Positions 25,353 through 35,037 are shown, counted from the stretch's first letter. The stretch: DNA of 64,000 bases from Legionella septentrionalis (GCF_003989745.1 NZ_RZGS01000005.1:1-64000); one strand, 5' to 3'. Numbers and translations: made by a program. The notes: a model not told the origin generated them from the sequence alone.

Positions 25353-27590
25353 ATGAACAATTCTTTAATCCTGGACACAAAAACACTAAGGCGAATCCCG
25401 CCTCTATTTGTTTTTATTCTTATTTTGGTTTTGGGTTTGCCCGCTGTTGCTTTAAATTACTTCGGCTTTGATTTTATTGTAAAAAATATTAATTATGATC
25501 ACGTGTTGGGCTCTTCCATTATCGAAGCGCAAATAAGAGGCTATTTCCGACAAACTTTACTGCAATGGTCAGCCTTTTCCCTGGCCGCAATCACTGTTTT
25601 ATTAGCCTTTACCCAATACCGTCTTGCCAATGATAAGGTTGCCCTGATTATTGGCTTAGCCGTTTTATTCTCAGGGTCAGTTGAAGCATTGCATACCTTG
25701 GTTATCGATGGCTTAACACCTGATTATATCGATAAAAAAAATCTGGATGCAGTCATTTGGACTTTTTCAAATTCAATAAGCGGCATTATCTTTATTATTG
25801 GTTTTTTATTATTGCTTAAATTTGAAAAAGGTAAGCGCTTCCGTTCATTTACCTTTATTCTTTTAAGCATTCTTTTATTTCTTATTGCTTTTTCATCCAT
25901 TTATTACGCTGCTGCAAGTACAAAACTGCCGGAAATGTGGTTTGAATCCGCTATCTTATCGCGGCCTTATGAATTAATTTATCTGTTTATTTATTTATCC
26001 ATTATACTTTTTATCTATCCTGCTGCTTATAAAAAATACCCTTATATCTTAACAAACTGTATTTTTTATATGGCGGTAACTCAAATTGTTACTGCCATAT
26101 ATCTGATGCTATTATCCAGCACACAATACGATAGTGCTTACAACATTGCCTATTTTTTAAAAATTATTGTTTATTTCATCCCTTTTTCCTGTTTAATTAT
26201 CAATTATGTTTTTTCTTATAATGCGGTTCTTGAGGCACAAAAAAATTTAAAAATCAGTGAAGGTCAATTAAAATATCTGGCAGCACACGATCCATTAACA
26301 AACCTCTTTAATCGACGCGAATTTGAAAATTTATTGGCAAAAACCGTGGCGCATGCTGCCAGACATGATCAAGCATTCGTTTTATTTGTCATCGATGTGG
26401 ACAATTTTAAATCCATCAATGATTCTCTAGGGCATACTCATGGCGATCATTTTCTCAAGCAATTTTCGGCGCAATTAAGTTCATTAACGCGCAAAGGCGA
26501 TATTTTATCGCGTATCGGCGGCGATGAATTTACTTTAATCAGCAGGGGATTAAAGACCCCTTCTGCGGCCAGAAAACTTGCAGAACGCATCATTCAGGGA
26601 TTGCACACGGCATACCCTGTATATGGTAAGTTATTGACCAGCAGCGTCAGCATCGGCATAGCCATCTTTCCAGGCGATGGCAAAACGGCGGAAGAACTTT
26701 TAAAAAATGCAGATATCGCCATGTACAGTGCTAAAAAGTCAGGGAAAAATACGTATCGTTTCTATACTGAAAAGTTAAGCCACCTGCAAACCAGAGAAGC
26801 TGAAATTGAATCTTATTTACGTACAGCTCTTAAAAATGATGAATTCAGTTTATATTTTCAACCCAAATATAATTTAATTTCGCGAGAAATTATTGGCGCA
26901 GAAATCCTGCTGCGCTGGCACAATGCGACCTTGGGGGAAATTGCCCCCGATGAATTCATCCCTGTGGCAGAAAACACAGGATTGATTGTGAATATTGGCG
27001 TATGGGTGTTGAAGAAAACCTGCGAAAAAGCCCAAGCCTGGGCAGAAAAATATAAGCGAAATTTACTGTTTTCAATTAATGTATCACCCGTGCAATTTGA
27101 AAACAGAGACTTTTTCCCAAACCTTGAAAAAACATTAAGAAATTATAACTATCCTGCTGCTTTTCTTGACTTAGAAGTTACGGAAAGCCTGGTAATGAGA
27201 AATGATGTTTTCATAACGGAAGGTTTAAGGCAAATTGATAAGTTGGGCGTGCATATTTCCATCGATGATTTCGGAATGGGCTATTCTTCCTTAAGCCGCT
27301 TGAAATCTTTACCCATTGATACATTAAAAATTGATAAATTATTTGTTTCGGATATCCAAAATGAGCAGGATAAGGTAATCGTTATTGATACCATCATCAA
27401 ATTAGCCCAAGAATTGGAAATGAACATCGTCGCGGAAGGTATTGAAACGGAGGCGCAATTAAACTATTTAATCGCAAGAAAATGTTATTTTGGCCAAGGT
27501 TTTTACTTAAGCAAGCCGCTAACAGCAGACAATTTTGAGGCACTTGCCTATGCGCCTAAAGATAAAGACAACGGGCGAGAAACTATATAA
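25353..27590 (+). CDS. membrane-anchored GGDEF-EAL c-di-GMP enzyme with both signature motifs
   Basis: 746 residues. The N-terminal 280 or so form a sensor of about eight hydrophobic helices, of the membrane-associated sensor (MASE) kind. The GGDEF domain has the exact motif RIGGDEF (389-393). The EAL domain follows with EIL at 517, then INVSP, LEVTES, IDDFGMGYSS, LKIDKLF and VAEGIE, so most phosphodiesterase residues are kept. It probably both makes and degrades c-di-GMP, or one activity regulates the other. Starts at 25266 or 25353 are in frame; the latter gives a compact N-terminus. It is divergent from phaC; the 235 nt between them hold the promoters. Confidence 0.92.
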   Translation: MNNSLILDTKTLRRIPPLFVFILILVLGLPAVALNYFGFDFIVKNINYDHVLGSSIIEAQIRGYFRQTLLQWSAFSLAAITVLLAFTQYRLANDKVALIIGLAVLFSGSVEALHTLVIDGLTPDYIDKKNLDAVIWTFSNSISGIIFIIGFLLLLKFEKGKRFRSFTFILLSILLFLIAFSSIYYAAASTKLPEMWFESAILSRPYELIYLFIYLSIILFIYPAAYKKYPYILTNCIFYMAVTQIVTAIYLMLLSSTQYDSAYNIAYFLKIIVYFIPFSCLIINYVFSYNAVLEAQKNLKISEGQLKYLAAHDPLTNLFNRREFENLLAKTVAHAARHDQAFVLFVIDVDNFKSINDSLGHTHGDHFLKQFSAQLSSLTRKGDILSRIGGDEFTLISRGLKTPSAARKLAERIIQGLHTAYPVYGKLLTSSVSIGIAIFPGDGKTAEELLKNADIAMYSAKKSGKNTYRFYTEKLSHLQTREAEIESYLRTALKNDEFSLYFQPKYNLISREIIGAEILLRWHNATLGEIAPDEFIPVAENTGLIVNIGVWVLKKTCEKAQAWAEKYKRNLLFSINVSPVQFENRDFFPNLEKTLRNYNYPAAFLDLEVTESLVMRNDVFITEGLRQIDKLGVHISIDDFGMGYSSLSRLKSLPIDTLKIDKLFVSDIQNEQDKVIVIDTIIKLAQELEMNIVAEGIETEAQLNYLIARKCYFGQGFYLSKPLTADNFEALAYAPKDKDNGRETI

Positions 27591-27707
27591 TTGAATTTAT
27601 ACATCTTATCGTGACTTGCATGTCATTTGCAGGCTCAATGAAACCCGGTATCATACCTTACTTCATATTGCCCATAATGCTACAGGAAAAACAGCAAGGA
27701 GCAAACC

Positions 27708-29027
27708 ATGAGGTTAGTGCCAGCTTTTTTCAAAGAAAAATCAATCCCGCCTTTGGCAACTGCAAGTTTCATCGCCATAAGCAGTGCTTATTTAGTGATT
27801 TTTTATTTTGTCTTTACAGGCCAATACCGCATGGATTTCTCATCGTTGTACACCGCTTCCTATGTGTTGCATGCGGGAGAAAATCCTTATCAAGTCTTGT
27901 TTCGCGGCTATTTTCCTGACATAGCATTGTTACCGGCTAATTTAAATCCCCCCATAATTCTCTGGCTGGCCACCCCCTTAATTTGGCTAGGCTTTGATGC
28001 AGCGCTTTGGTTATGGTCTTTCGCAAGCTTAACTTTAGGAGTGCTAGGCGTACGCATTGTGTTTAAATATGCATTCCCTGCTGAATTCTATCGTAAAAAC
28101 CAGTTTTATCTCTATTTACTTTATTTTGCTTTTTTTCCGGTAGCCATTAATACCATCATTGGACAATTTGGGGGAATATTATTTTTTTTAACCATGTATG
28201 GCTATGACGCTTTGGTAGAAAAGAAAGAAGTGCGTGCAGGGTTGCTCTGGGGAATTTTAGTTTCCATAAAATTTTTCCCAGGATTATTGTTACTCTATTC
28301 ATTATCTCAAAAAAAATACCGCACGTTTATTGTCATGGTAGCAACCATCGCTTTGCTTCTTTTAATTCCATGGCTTTGCTATGGAATTATCATCTACAAA
28401 CACTATGTTTCCATGATGAGCAGGGTACTCTGGTATGGCGACAGTTGGAACGCTTCCTTCTATGGCTATCTTTTCCGTTTATGGGTTGATGTTTCTCATT
28501 ACCAAAAAAGTTGGCATTGGGTAAAATTAAGTTATGTAATTTTGTTTTTTCTTTTTTTAATTTTTTATCTTTATCAACTTGGGAAACAAAAGGATAGTTC
28601 GCTAAAGCACAAAGGATTTTGCCTAACCTTGGTCATGATGCTCTTTATGAGCCCATTTGGCTGGATGTATTATTTTTCTTTACTATTATTTCCCCTCCTA
28701 TTGTCTTGGCTTGAAATTAGGAGCACCCCTAAACCGCCCCGGTATCTATTTCTCTGGCTTTTGGCGTTCTTCTTCCTCACCTTCCCTACAGGATATGTTA
28801 TGGCGGCCAGGATGGAATCCACGCTAAACGCAATTGGAGTGTATTCTTTTCATTTTTATGGCATGTTATTATTAACGAGTCTTATTTATAATTTAAAGCT
28901 TAACTCCTGCACCAGAGCCATCCTATTGCAACCCTATTTGCAACCTGTCACATTATTTATTTTTGCCTTTAGTTTTTTATTGTTTATCGTGAATTTCATC
29001 GTTCCAGTTTTTGCATACCTGCATTAA
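27708..29027 (+). CDS. GT87-type polyprenyl-phosphate-mannose-dependent mannosyltransferase-like membrane protein
   Basis: 439 residues with about ten hydrophobic helices. The first periplasmic loop, MDFSSLYTASYVLHAGENPYQ with the Asp of the GT-C fold and then NPPIILWLATPL, is the hallmark of the GT87 (DUF2029) family. These enzymes move a sugar, usually mannose, from a polyprenyl phosphate to a glycan outside the inner membrane. AAGGAG lies before the ATG. No glycan operon surrounds it, so the acceptor is unknown. A terminator-like hairpin follows. Confidence 0.8.
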   Translation: MRLVPAFFKEKSIPPLATASFIAISSAYLVIFYFVFTGQYRMDFSSLYTASYVLHAGENPYQVLFRGYFPDIALLPANLNPPIILWLATPLIWLGFDAALWLWSFASLTLGVLGVRIVFKYAFPAEFYRKNQFYLYLLYFAFFPVAINTIIGQFGGILFFLTMYGYDALVEKKEVRAGLLWGILVSIKFFPGLLLLYSLSQKKYRTFIVMVATIALLLLIPWLCYGIIIYKHYVSMMSRVLWYGDSWNASFYGYLFRLWVDVSHYQKSWHWVKLSYVILFFLFLIFYLYQLGKQKDSSLKHKGFCLTLVMMLFMSPFGWMYYFSLLLFPLLLSWLEIRSTPKPPRYLFLWLLAFFFLTFPTGYVMAARMESTLNAIGVYSFHFYGMLLLTSLIYNLKLNSCTRAILLQPYLQPVTLFIFAFSFLLFIVNFIVPVFAYLH

Positions 29028-29044
29028 TTTATAATATTTTTAAC

Positions 29045-29076
29045 AATTTGCTTTCTTGTAGCAAAAAAAGCAAATT
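29045..29076 (+). terminator. hairpin after the mannosyltransferase gene
   Basis: Perfect 10-bp inverted repeat AATTTGCTTT/AAAGCAAATT with a 12-nt loop, 17 nt after the stop, followed by TATT. Plausible intrinsic terminator. Confidence 0.45.
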
Positions 29077-29211
29077 TATTACACCATCACTTGACGAATA
29101 CAGGCAAATTGATTTAAAATTGAGCAGTTTTTGATTAATCAATGAACGCTTTACGGGGATGTGAGCGTAATTCAATGGAATGGCTTTGTTAACCCATTGG
29201 AGAGCTTATAG

Positions 29212-32200
29212 ATGCCTAAAATGACTTGCCTAGATGATGTTTTTGAGTCCCTTACTAAAGAAAAACCCAAGCAACCTTCCGCTTTTCTCATTGCCTTAGG
29301 CACCGATACGCAATTCACGGAAAAACCTGTTGTCGTACAAAAACCTGCAAACTCGCCCTACGAACTTGGTGAGTTTTACTCTTTCCTAATGCAATACATC
29401 ACGCATTTATTGGGTGAGAAAGGAGAAAAACATAAAGGTGCTATTTCCTATGTTTCGGAAAGCGTCACGGTAATTGATGGCCCTGATACAGCCGGCACCC
29501 TGGTAGGCGATCGCATTTCAAAACTTGTTTTACAAACCCTCGGATTTGCAGCCAGTGGCAAAGAAACTTTAATTTTAGGCGCCCACAGCCGTGGCGCTGT
29601 AGAAACCATGCTGGCACTACATGAAATTCACCGGATCAAAGAAGAACTGGCATCGGAAGACACCCCAAAAAGCCTTCATGAAATTTTATGCAATTCCACA
29701 TGCCCATACACAAAAGCTGCGATGCAAAAGCTTTCCAAAAGTGTTCAGGATAAGCCACAAAATAGAAAATTATTACTGGAGCGATTGAACAAACTTAACC
29801 TTAATGCTTTTTTACTTGACCCCGTTCCCGGCGGACGCTTATATGGGCTGCCTTATACTCGATGGGATGATCCGCGTTTTTATGATTCGCTTTCCGAAAA
29901 ATGCAATTCCCTGGAATTATATTTATGCCGCGACGAGCGAAGCGGTTGTTTCAGACCCATAGTCGCTAAAGATATGCAACCGATCGTCATTCCCGGACAT
30001 CATGGCACCACGAGTGGAAATTTATATACGCAAAAGCTCAACCGAGCTCCTGTGAACGGCGATACGTCCACGATAATGAAATTGATGATTTGCAAATTTT
30101 TGCACTTCAGCCATACAGTCACAGCAAATGCAGGACAAACCCTTTTTACCTCATTAAATGAAGATATTGATTGCGCTCATCCTGACTTGCAACAAATTGC
30201 CAATGAATTCATGAAAAGGGATCAAAAGGCAAGGTATAACCTTCTCCTTAATCATTACCTTAGCGTTAAGCAAAACGACCAAGCGTTCTTATCCCTCGCT
30301 CAAGATGGTTATATCGTCGTCGGGATAGAAGATATTAAAGGTCAGCGTTATGTGCATTACCGTGCCCATAATGATTTCAGCATGGGAGACATTGCGCCAT
30401 CCCTGCAGGGGGAATTTGTCAATACCGAGCATGCCTTGCTTTATTTACGCCAATACATTCAGTTTGATGAAATTATTTCAGCCAAGCCGGTAGAGCAATT
30501 GCAGCATATCACGACTGCCCTGGCAGACGTTTTAAAAATTCTTCTCAGTCTACCTGCAGAAAATGAAGATGAAAAAACCCAACGCTTGCGTAAATTATTT
30601 GAGAATGAGCAGGGCAGGAAAGTATTTTTTTCCGGCTTCTCCATGCTGATTGACGCCGTAAGCCAAACTTACCTTCGCAATAATTTGTCTTCGCAGGAAA
30701 AGCAACAATTGATGGCGGCAATAAAAGAGCCGTTTAAAGTATTAACATTGGCAAAAGAGAAAATTGTCCAAATTGCTCAATCAGGAACACAAGTCAACAC
30801 ATATATTAATATATTGGATGGTTTCGAAAGAATTTTACAATCAGGCTTGAAAAAAACCGTAGAAGAACATGCGAGCCTAATCACCCAGCGGGCTAAGAGC
30901 ATGCAAAAACAATTGCACTTGTTCCTGGCACCAGAGCAAGATTTTCAGCAAACCCTCACATGCTTTAAATCAGGCTTAGATAAGCTTGGCGAATCAGAAG
31001 CGTTAACTTCCATTCGCAAATGCATGGCGGAACTTGACCCGGTGAACGTAACAACTGTTAAAGAAGCCTTAAAAAAAGAACTTGAAGCAATAAATAATTC
31101 TGAATTTCAAGATAGAGAGAAAGTTTTTAAACAAATCGTTGAACTGGCAACCGCTACAAATTTAAATGCCCACATTGAAGCGCACCAACGGACTTCCGAA
31201 CAATACCTGCAAGAATTGGAACAAATTAATGAAGCGGCACAAGTACTGGATGGCGGTTATGACACTTTATCCGGGTTAGTTTCCAAAGGTGGCGAGCAAA
31301 CCATTGAAATCAACCGCGATGAACTTTGCCAGCATAGCGACACCTTGGTAAAAGCCTCCGCCCGCTTGTTACTGGAAAAACAACATGACTTGCAGCTGCA
31401 GCCCGAGCTCATCAGCCATGCTTTTTTTGAAACCGTCAAAAAAAGAGCGATTTCTTTAGGTGCAATTGATCCTGAAAAAAGAAGCCTACAAGAAAATCTG
31501 GTACAAAAAGAGCAAGCGCTGCAGAAAATGGTTGAAGAAGCCAAACAGCAAGAAGAAAAGCTTACGGCTAAAACCGAAGAAATCGAAAAACAACAACAAA
31601 CTCTTAATGAGAAAGATAAGACTATAAGCCAACACGAGACAAGCATCAAAAAACACCAGGAAGAATTTAAGATTAAGCAGGAATTCATTGAAACCCTGGC
31701 TTCCAAGAAGGAAGTAGAATGCGCTCATATCATCCAAACCAAGCTGCTTGTTTATACTGAACAACATTTGCAACATTTGTTTCAGGAAGCGCAAAAATAT
31801 AAAGATATCCAAGGAAGCCATTTGGATTCATTAAACGGATTCTTGGATATGGGGAATCCTAAATCCACGGCAAATTACAAGCAAATTCAGGATACCCATC
31901 AAGGTGTTAGACAATTGTATGAGGAATTAAGCAATCCCAATGTATTACCCAGCGAGAAAATAAAAGCCTTCCATGCATCTTTAATGGAAATGGAGAAAAA
32001 TCTTAATTTAACCGATAACGTCGATTGGAGTAGATTCCGCAATCGCTGCTTGCTGGCCATAGCCATTATTTTTACCGGAATTATTCCAGGGTTAATTGTC
32101 ATGGGAATTTATGCAGCAGCCACTTCACACTCGATGTCATTCTTTGCTAAAGGGACAGGCGGGCGTTATCAGGAAAATTGTGAGCTTAGCGCACAACAAA

Positions 32201-32214
32201 TCCCTGCTGCATAA
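29212..32214 (+). CDS. candidate effector: alpha/beta-hydrolase-like N-terminus, coiled coil, C-terminal membrane segment (1000 aa)
   Basis: No signal peptide. Residues 20-280 look like an alpha/beta hydrolase of the DUF2235/Tle1 lipase style: GAHSRGA (nucleophile Ser126), LDPVPGG (Asp203) and PGHHGTTSG (His263 or His264). The long middle part is helical without recognisable domains. A strong Gln/Glu/Lys coiled coil covers about 755-835. One or two hydrophobic helices lie at about 945-970, with a short polar tail. This is the usual build of large Dot/Icm substrates of Legionellales. Activity and secretion are inference. A 12-bp palindrome TTGATTAATCAA (29131-29142) lies 70 nt before the ATG and may be a control site. 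Confidence 0.6.
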   Translation: MPKMTCLDDVFESLTKEKPKQPSAFLIALGTDTQFTEKPVVVQKPANSPYELGEFYSFLMQYITHLLGEKGEKHKGAISYVSESVTVIDGPDTAGTLVGDRISKLVLQTLGFAASGKETLILGAHSRGAVETMLALHEIHRIKEELASEDTPKSLHEILCNSTCPYTKAAMQKLSKSVQDKPQNRKLLLERLNKLNLNAFLLDPVPGGRLYGLPYTRWDDPRFYDSLSEKCNSLELYLCRDERSGCFRPIVAKDMQPIVIPGHHGTTSGNLYTQKLNRAPVNGDTSTIMKLMICKFLHFSHTVTANAGQTLFTSLNEDIDCAHPDLQQIANEFMKRDQKARYNLLLNHYLSVKQNDQAFLSLAQDGYIVVGIEDIKGQRYVHYRAHNDFSMGDIAPSLQGEFVNTEHALLYLRQYIQFDEIISAKPVEQLQHITTALADVLKILLSLPAENEDEKTQRLRKLFENEQGRKVFFSGFSMLIDAVSQTYLRNNLSSQEKQQLMAAIKEPFKVLTLAKEKIVQIAQSGTQVNTYINILDGFERILQSGLKKTVEEHASLITQRAKSMQKQLHLFLAPEQDFQQTLTCFKSGLDKLGESEALTSIRKCMAELDPVNVTTVKEALKKELEAINNSEFQDREKVFKQIVELATATNLNAHIEAHQRTSEQYLQELEQINEAAQVLDGGYDTLSGLVSKGGEQTIEINRDELCQHSDTLVKASARLLLEKQHDLQLQPELISHAFFETVKKRAISLGAIDPEKRSLQENLVQKEQALQKMVEEAKQQEEKLTAKTEEIEKQQQTLNEKDKTISQHETSIKKHQEEFKIKQEFIETLASKKEVECAHIIQTKLLVYTEQHLQHLFQEAQKYKDIQGSHLDSLNGFLDMGNPKSTANYKQIQDTHQGVRQLYEELSNPNVLPSEKIKAFHASLMEMEKNLNLTDNVDWSRFRNRCLLAIAIIFTGIIPGLIVMGIYAAATSHSMSFFAKGTGGRYQENCELSAQQIPAA

Positions 32215-32346
32215 ATTAACAAGATGCTTGCATGGATGCTTAAACCCGGCACTGCCCACTGTATTTGGAGGCATAGCTGATTGCTTCGCACGCATGGCGA
32301 TTTATTATACTAAAATTCTAAGGAGTTCATTTGCCAGGAGGCGATT

Positions 32347-33033
32347 ATGGAAAAAGAAAAGGATGTACGCAAGCAGATTGATGAAGACGTCGAGCGCTTA
32401 GACAGCATGCCCGAGGCTCCCGACGAAACCACTGCCGGAGGGGTTCAGAAATTACGGAAAGTTCCCCCGGAACCAAGCAATGTCCCTGCAAAAAACCGGA
32501 AATTGTGCATTGCAATTCTCGATGATGACGCATTTACTCTTCTTGCGAATCAACAGATGGTAAAAGCAGCAAAAGCACGCGGATATGAAATCGAGTGCAA
32601 GAAATATGAACTGTCCAACCACCCTGAACATGACAGGAATCTCGACCAATTTCGCCACGATCTTAGGAGCGGGCAAATTAACGGCATTATTACTGATCAC
32701 GATATGAGGGATGATTGGAGTGGTACTCTCGCAATTAACACGGTGCGCAAGGCAAAAGGCGAGATTCAAAATATTCCTATTTTGTTAAATAGTGCGGATA
32801 GCAATTATAAAGAAGAGATTTTACAAGTTAAAAACGTCTCTTTCCTTAAAAAAGCAGATCCAAAAGCCAAAGAAATAATCCAAGAGTTTGTCGACAAAGT
32901 TGTGCAGTATGATTTGAATCTACGCTATGGCCCCACTCCCCAGCAATTCCAAGCGTATAAGGCAAATTATAATCAAATCATGCAGCCGGAAGGTGATGAA
33001 AACGATGATACAATTGCCCCGCCTCATATATAA
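32347..33033 (+). CDS. stand-alone response-regulator receiver protein
   Basis: 228 residues. About 50 disordered, charged N-terminal residues precede one receiver (REC) domain. Acidic pocket Asp59-61 (ILDDDAF), phosphoacceptor Asp117 (ITDHDM), Ser149 (NSAD) and Lys168 (FLKK) are all in place, so it should be phosphorylatable. No output domain follows, only about 40 residues. A perfect AGGAGG site precedes the ATG. No histidine kinase is in the window. It lies 132 nt after the 1000-residue candidate effector in the same direction. It could be a CheY-like switch or itself a translocated protein. Confidence 0.85.
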   Translation: MEKEKDVRKQIDEDVERLDSMPEAPDETTAGGVQKLRKVPPEPSNVPAKNRKLCIAILDDDAFTLLANQQMVKAAKARGYEIECKKYELSNHPEHDRNLDQFRHDLRSGQINGIITDHDMRDDWSGTLAINTVRKAKGEIQNIPILLNSADSNYKEEILQVKNVSFLKKADPKAKEIIQEFVDKVVQYDLNLRYGPTPQQFQAYKANYNQIMQPEGDENDDTIAPPHI

Positions 33034-33044
33034 TCAAAGCTAAA

Positions 33045-33090
33045 TGGCGTGCCTGTTTGATATGGTCTCATGGCCATGTCAAACTCGCCA
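33045..33090. terminator. extended hairpin between convergent genes
   Basis: Inner arms TTTGATATGG/CCATGTCAAA (one wobble) and outer arms TGGCG/CGCCA lie between the converging receiver and kinase-like genes. No strong T-run. Possibly a bidirectional terminator. Confidence 0.4.
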
Positions 33091-33117
33091 TAAAGCATTG
33101 CTGTTGCGGCCAAGCGC

Positions 33118-33999
33118 TCATGCTGCATAATATATATTTTTTATGACCTCCATTTTTTCTTTGAGTAGGGCAATAGCTCGCAGCGTGTTCTTTATTTCAT
33201 TTTCTTCATTCTGTTTTGTTTTAAACTCAAGCCACAGCAACCAGCTTTGGTAACAAAGAGACCATAGCGGTTTATCGCTTGCAGGTAACCGGCCCGCTTG
33301 TTTCCTATATCCGCATAAGGCAGCGCTGAAAGAATGTGGATTGAACCGCCCTGCTGCTATTCCGGCACAGTTAACAGCAAGCCCAATTAGTTCTACAAAT
33401 GGATGGATTAAACCTGCGCTGTCCCAATCAATTAAATAGGGGATATTTTTTTTCCATATTACATTACCCAAGTGAATATCGCGGTGGCTGGTAACCCAAT
33501 CTTCATAAGCATGCAGATGATGGTGACAGCATTCCTCAACCATTTGTAATAGAAAAGGAGAGCGGGCGGCAGTTGGCTGTGGGAAAGGCTTGCTGCCTTC
33601 TTTAGGTAAATCCAATTGATGCAAGGAGGCAAGTATGGAGCCGAGTTTAAATGCCTGCTCTTTAGAGCAAGTTACTAAAACCTTACCGGGACAATAGGGG
33701 ATAAACAACCGCCACGTACCTGCCACTTGCACTGCAAAATTACCTGTTTCCCACAATTTTGCTGACTTGGTAAGCTGCAGGCTGACAGCCACTTGAGCCG
33801 CAATGCTCTCGGTAAAATTCAAATATTTTTCATCAAAATCCCCTAGCCAATTTTGCGCAGGAATAATTTTAACCACCCATTCACTGCCATCTGGCAAAAC
33901 TAAAAAGTGAATACTGCTGCCATAAGGGCTTTGTTGCACCTGTATATTCAGGATTTTTTGTTTAAAAAGATCCTCGTAAATTGCTATCTCATTCTGCAT
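33118..33999 (-). CDS. aminoglycoside-phosphotransferase (APH)-fold kinase-like protein
   Basis: 293 residues. The small lobe has the ATP-anchoring Lys in WVVKII (about 44). The catalytic loop is SHRDIHLGNVIW with His172, Asp174 and Asn179. The metal-binding Asp lies in LIDWDSAG (about 191). This is the APH/choline-kinase superfamily. Members phosphorylate small molecules such as antibiotics, choline, homoserine or sugars; the substrate cannot be read from the sequence. The start overlaps the end of the upstream bPH2 gene by 11 nt, so the two share an operon. Confidence 0.8.
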   Translation of the reverse strand: MQNEIAIYEDLFKQKILNIQVQQSPYGSSIHFLVLPDGSEWVVKIIPAQNWLGDFDEKYLNFTESIAAQVAVSLQLTKSAKLWETGNFAVQVAGTWRLFIPYCPGKVLVTCSKEQAFKLGSILASLHQLDLPKEGSKPFPQPTAARSPFLLQMVEECCHHHLHAYEDWVTSHRDIHLGNVIWKKNIPYLIDWDSAGLIHPFVELIGLAVNCAGIAAGRFNPHSFSAALCGYRKQAGRLPASDKPLWSLCYQSWLLWLEFKTKQNEENEIKNTLRAIALLKEKMEVIKNIYYAA

Positions 34000-34414
34000 T
34001 CATTAATTGTTCTATATAGCGCCTGCAGGTCAAAGGCTTGTTAATATAATTAACCACTTGCCGTGTACCTCCTGTGCCTGTAATTACCAAGGAGCCATAA
34101 CGCAGTATACTACCCAGAATGGTTTGGCGGATATCAATGCTTTCTATTTTGTTCAATGGGATATCAATGGTTTGCCGCACCAAAACCCCGCTACGTAAAA
34201 TGACATGTTTTTTGTTTATTGTGAGGGAGGAAAACTGATACGTTACCCACATCATCAGTAACCAAATTAACGCAAAAAACGCAACCACCAAGGAAACCTC
34301 ATAAAAAAGCTCAAAATTCATAGCCACATACACAGCTGCCGTGAATAGCACCAGTGGCCAAACAAATAAAACCCAATGCAGTCGGGCTTGATGGATTACA
34401 TTATTATCGGTCAT
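33989..34414 (-). CDS. bacterial PH-domain (bPH2, DUF304) membrane protein
   Basis: 141 residues. Two hydrophobic helices (about 15-55: HWVLFVWPLVLFTAAVYVA and the following VAFFALIWLLMMWV) precede a bacterial PH-like domain (SSLTINKKHVILRSGVLVRQ, IPLNKIESIDIRQT, GSLVITGTGG). The family function is not firmly known; membrane stress is one suggestion. A start at 34438 is in frame. AAGGA lies 6 nt before ATG 34414, so that start is taken. Coupled to the kinase-like gene. Confidence 0.82.
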   Translation of the reverse strand: MTDNNVIHQARLHWVLFVWPLVLFTAAVYVAMNFELFYEVSLVVAFFALIWLLMMWVTYQFSSLTINKKHVILRSGVLVRQTIDIPLNKIESIDIRQTILGSILRYGSLVITGTGGTRQVVNYINKPLTCRRYIEQLMNAE

Positions 34415-34539
34415 TATTATCCTTACCATTGATTTCAAACTGCAAAACGATATGATCGTAGCAACTCTTTGAATCGAAGGTGATGCATTGCAATATCATA
34501 TTGCAGACACGCTTATTTTTCTATTTATACTGGATGTTT

Positions 34540-35025
34540 ATGCGGCCAATCAATCAATGCTTAAATCCAAAGCTTGCTGAATTATGTCAACAAGCACTGC
34601 GCTCTGAATCGTTAAAAGATAAGGTAAGCCAACATCTCCCTCCACTTTTTCAAAAACATTGCAGCATTGCAGGATTTAATAAAGGTTGCCTGATTTTGCT
34701 GGTAGACGATGCCATTTGGGCTACCCAATTACGTTTTTTGCTTCCTGAACTGCGCGATAAATTGCGGCAGGAAGCGGGAATTTATCAATTGGCTTCTATT
34801 AAATTACTACTTAACCCTGCAGAGCAAATACAAATCAAAACCAAAACCCCCGTTCCGCACATGCTGTCCCTACAAAACAAAATGGCAATCATGCATGCTG
34901 CCGAACAATGCAGCTTTTTACCTTTAAAAAATGCATTATATAAATTGGCAAAACACAGCAACCATGATGCTGAAACAACTCAAGAGGTGCCAAGCCTGAA
35001 TGCCTGCGGTAAATCCGAAAGCTAA
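34540..35025 (+). CDS. dciA: DciA-like DUF721 protein (replicative helicase loader/operator)
   Basis: 161 residues. The centre, GCLILLVDDAIWATQLRFLLPELRDKL, is the characteristic DUF721/DciA core with the invariant Trp. In bacteria lacking DnaC/DnaI, DciA assists DnaB helicase loading. The place next to lpxC (usually lpxC-dciA-secA) supports the call. Here the gene converges on lpxC instead of following it in the same direction. Starts at 34480 and 34540 are both in frame; MRPINQCL (34540) gives the family-like N-terminus, though no strong ribosome site helps. Confidence 0.75.
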   Translation: MRPINQCLNPKLAELCQQALRSESLKDKVSQHLPPLFQKHCSIAGFNKGCLILLVDDAIWATQLRFLLPELRDKLRQEAGIYQLASIKLLLNPAEQIQIKTKTPVPHMLSLQNKMAIMHAAEQCSFLPLKNALYKLAKHSNHDAETTQEVPSLNACGKSES

Positions 35026-35037
35026 TCATAATCTGTA

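Noticed and set aside
29131-29142. 12-bp palindrome TTGATTAATCAA before the large candidate effector
   Set aside because: Compared with known Legionella PmrA (TTAAT repeats) and CpxR boxes and does not fit; AT-rich palindromes are common, so kept only as a remark.
31257-31706. Minus-strand frame of 149 codons opposite the coiled coil of the 1000-residue protein
   Set aside because: Ser/Cys/Leu/Phe repeats are the mirror image of Gln/Glu/Lys heptads; not a gene.
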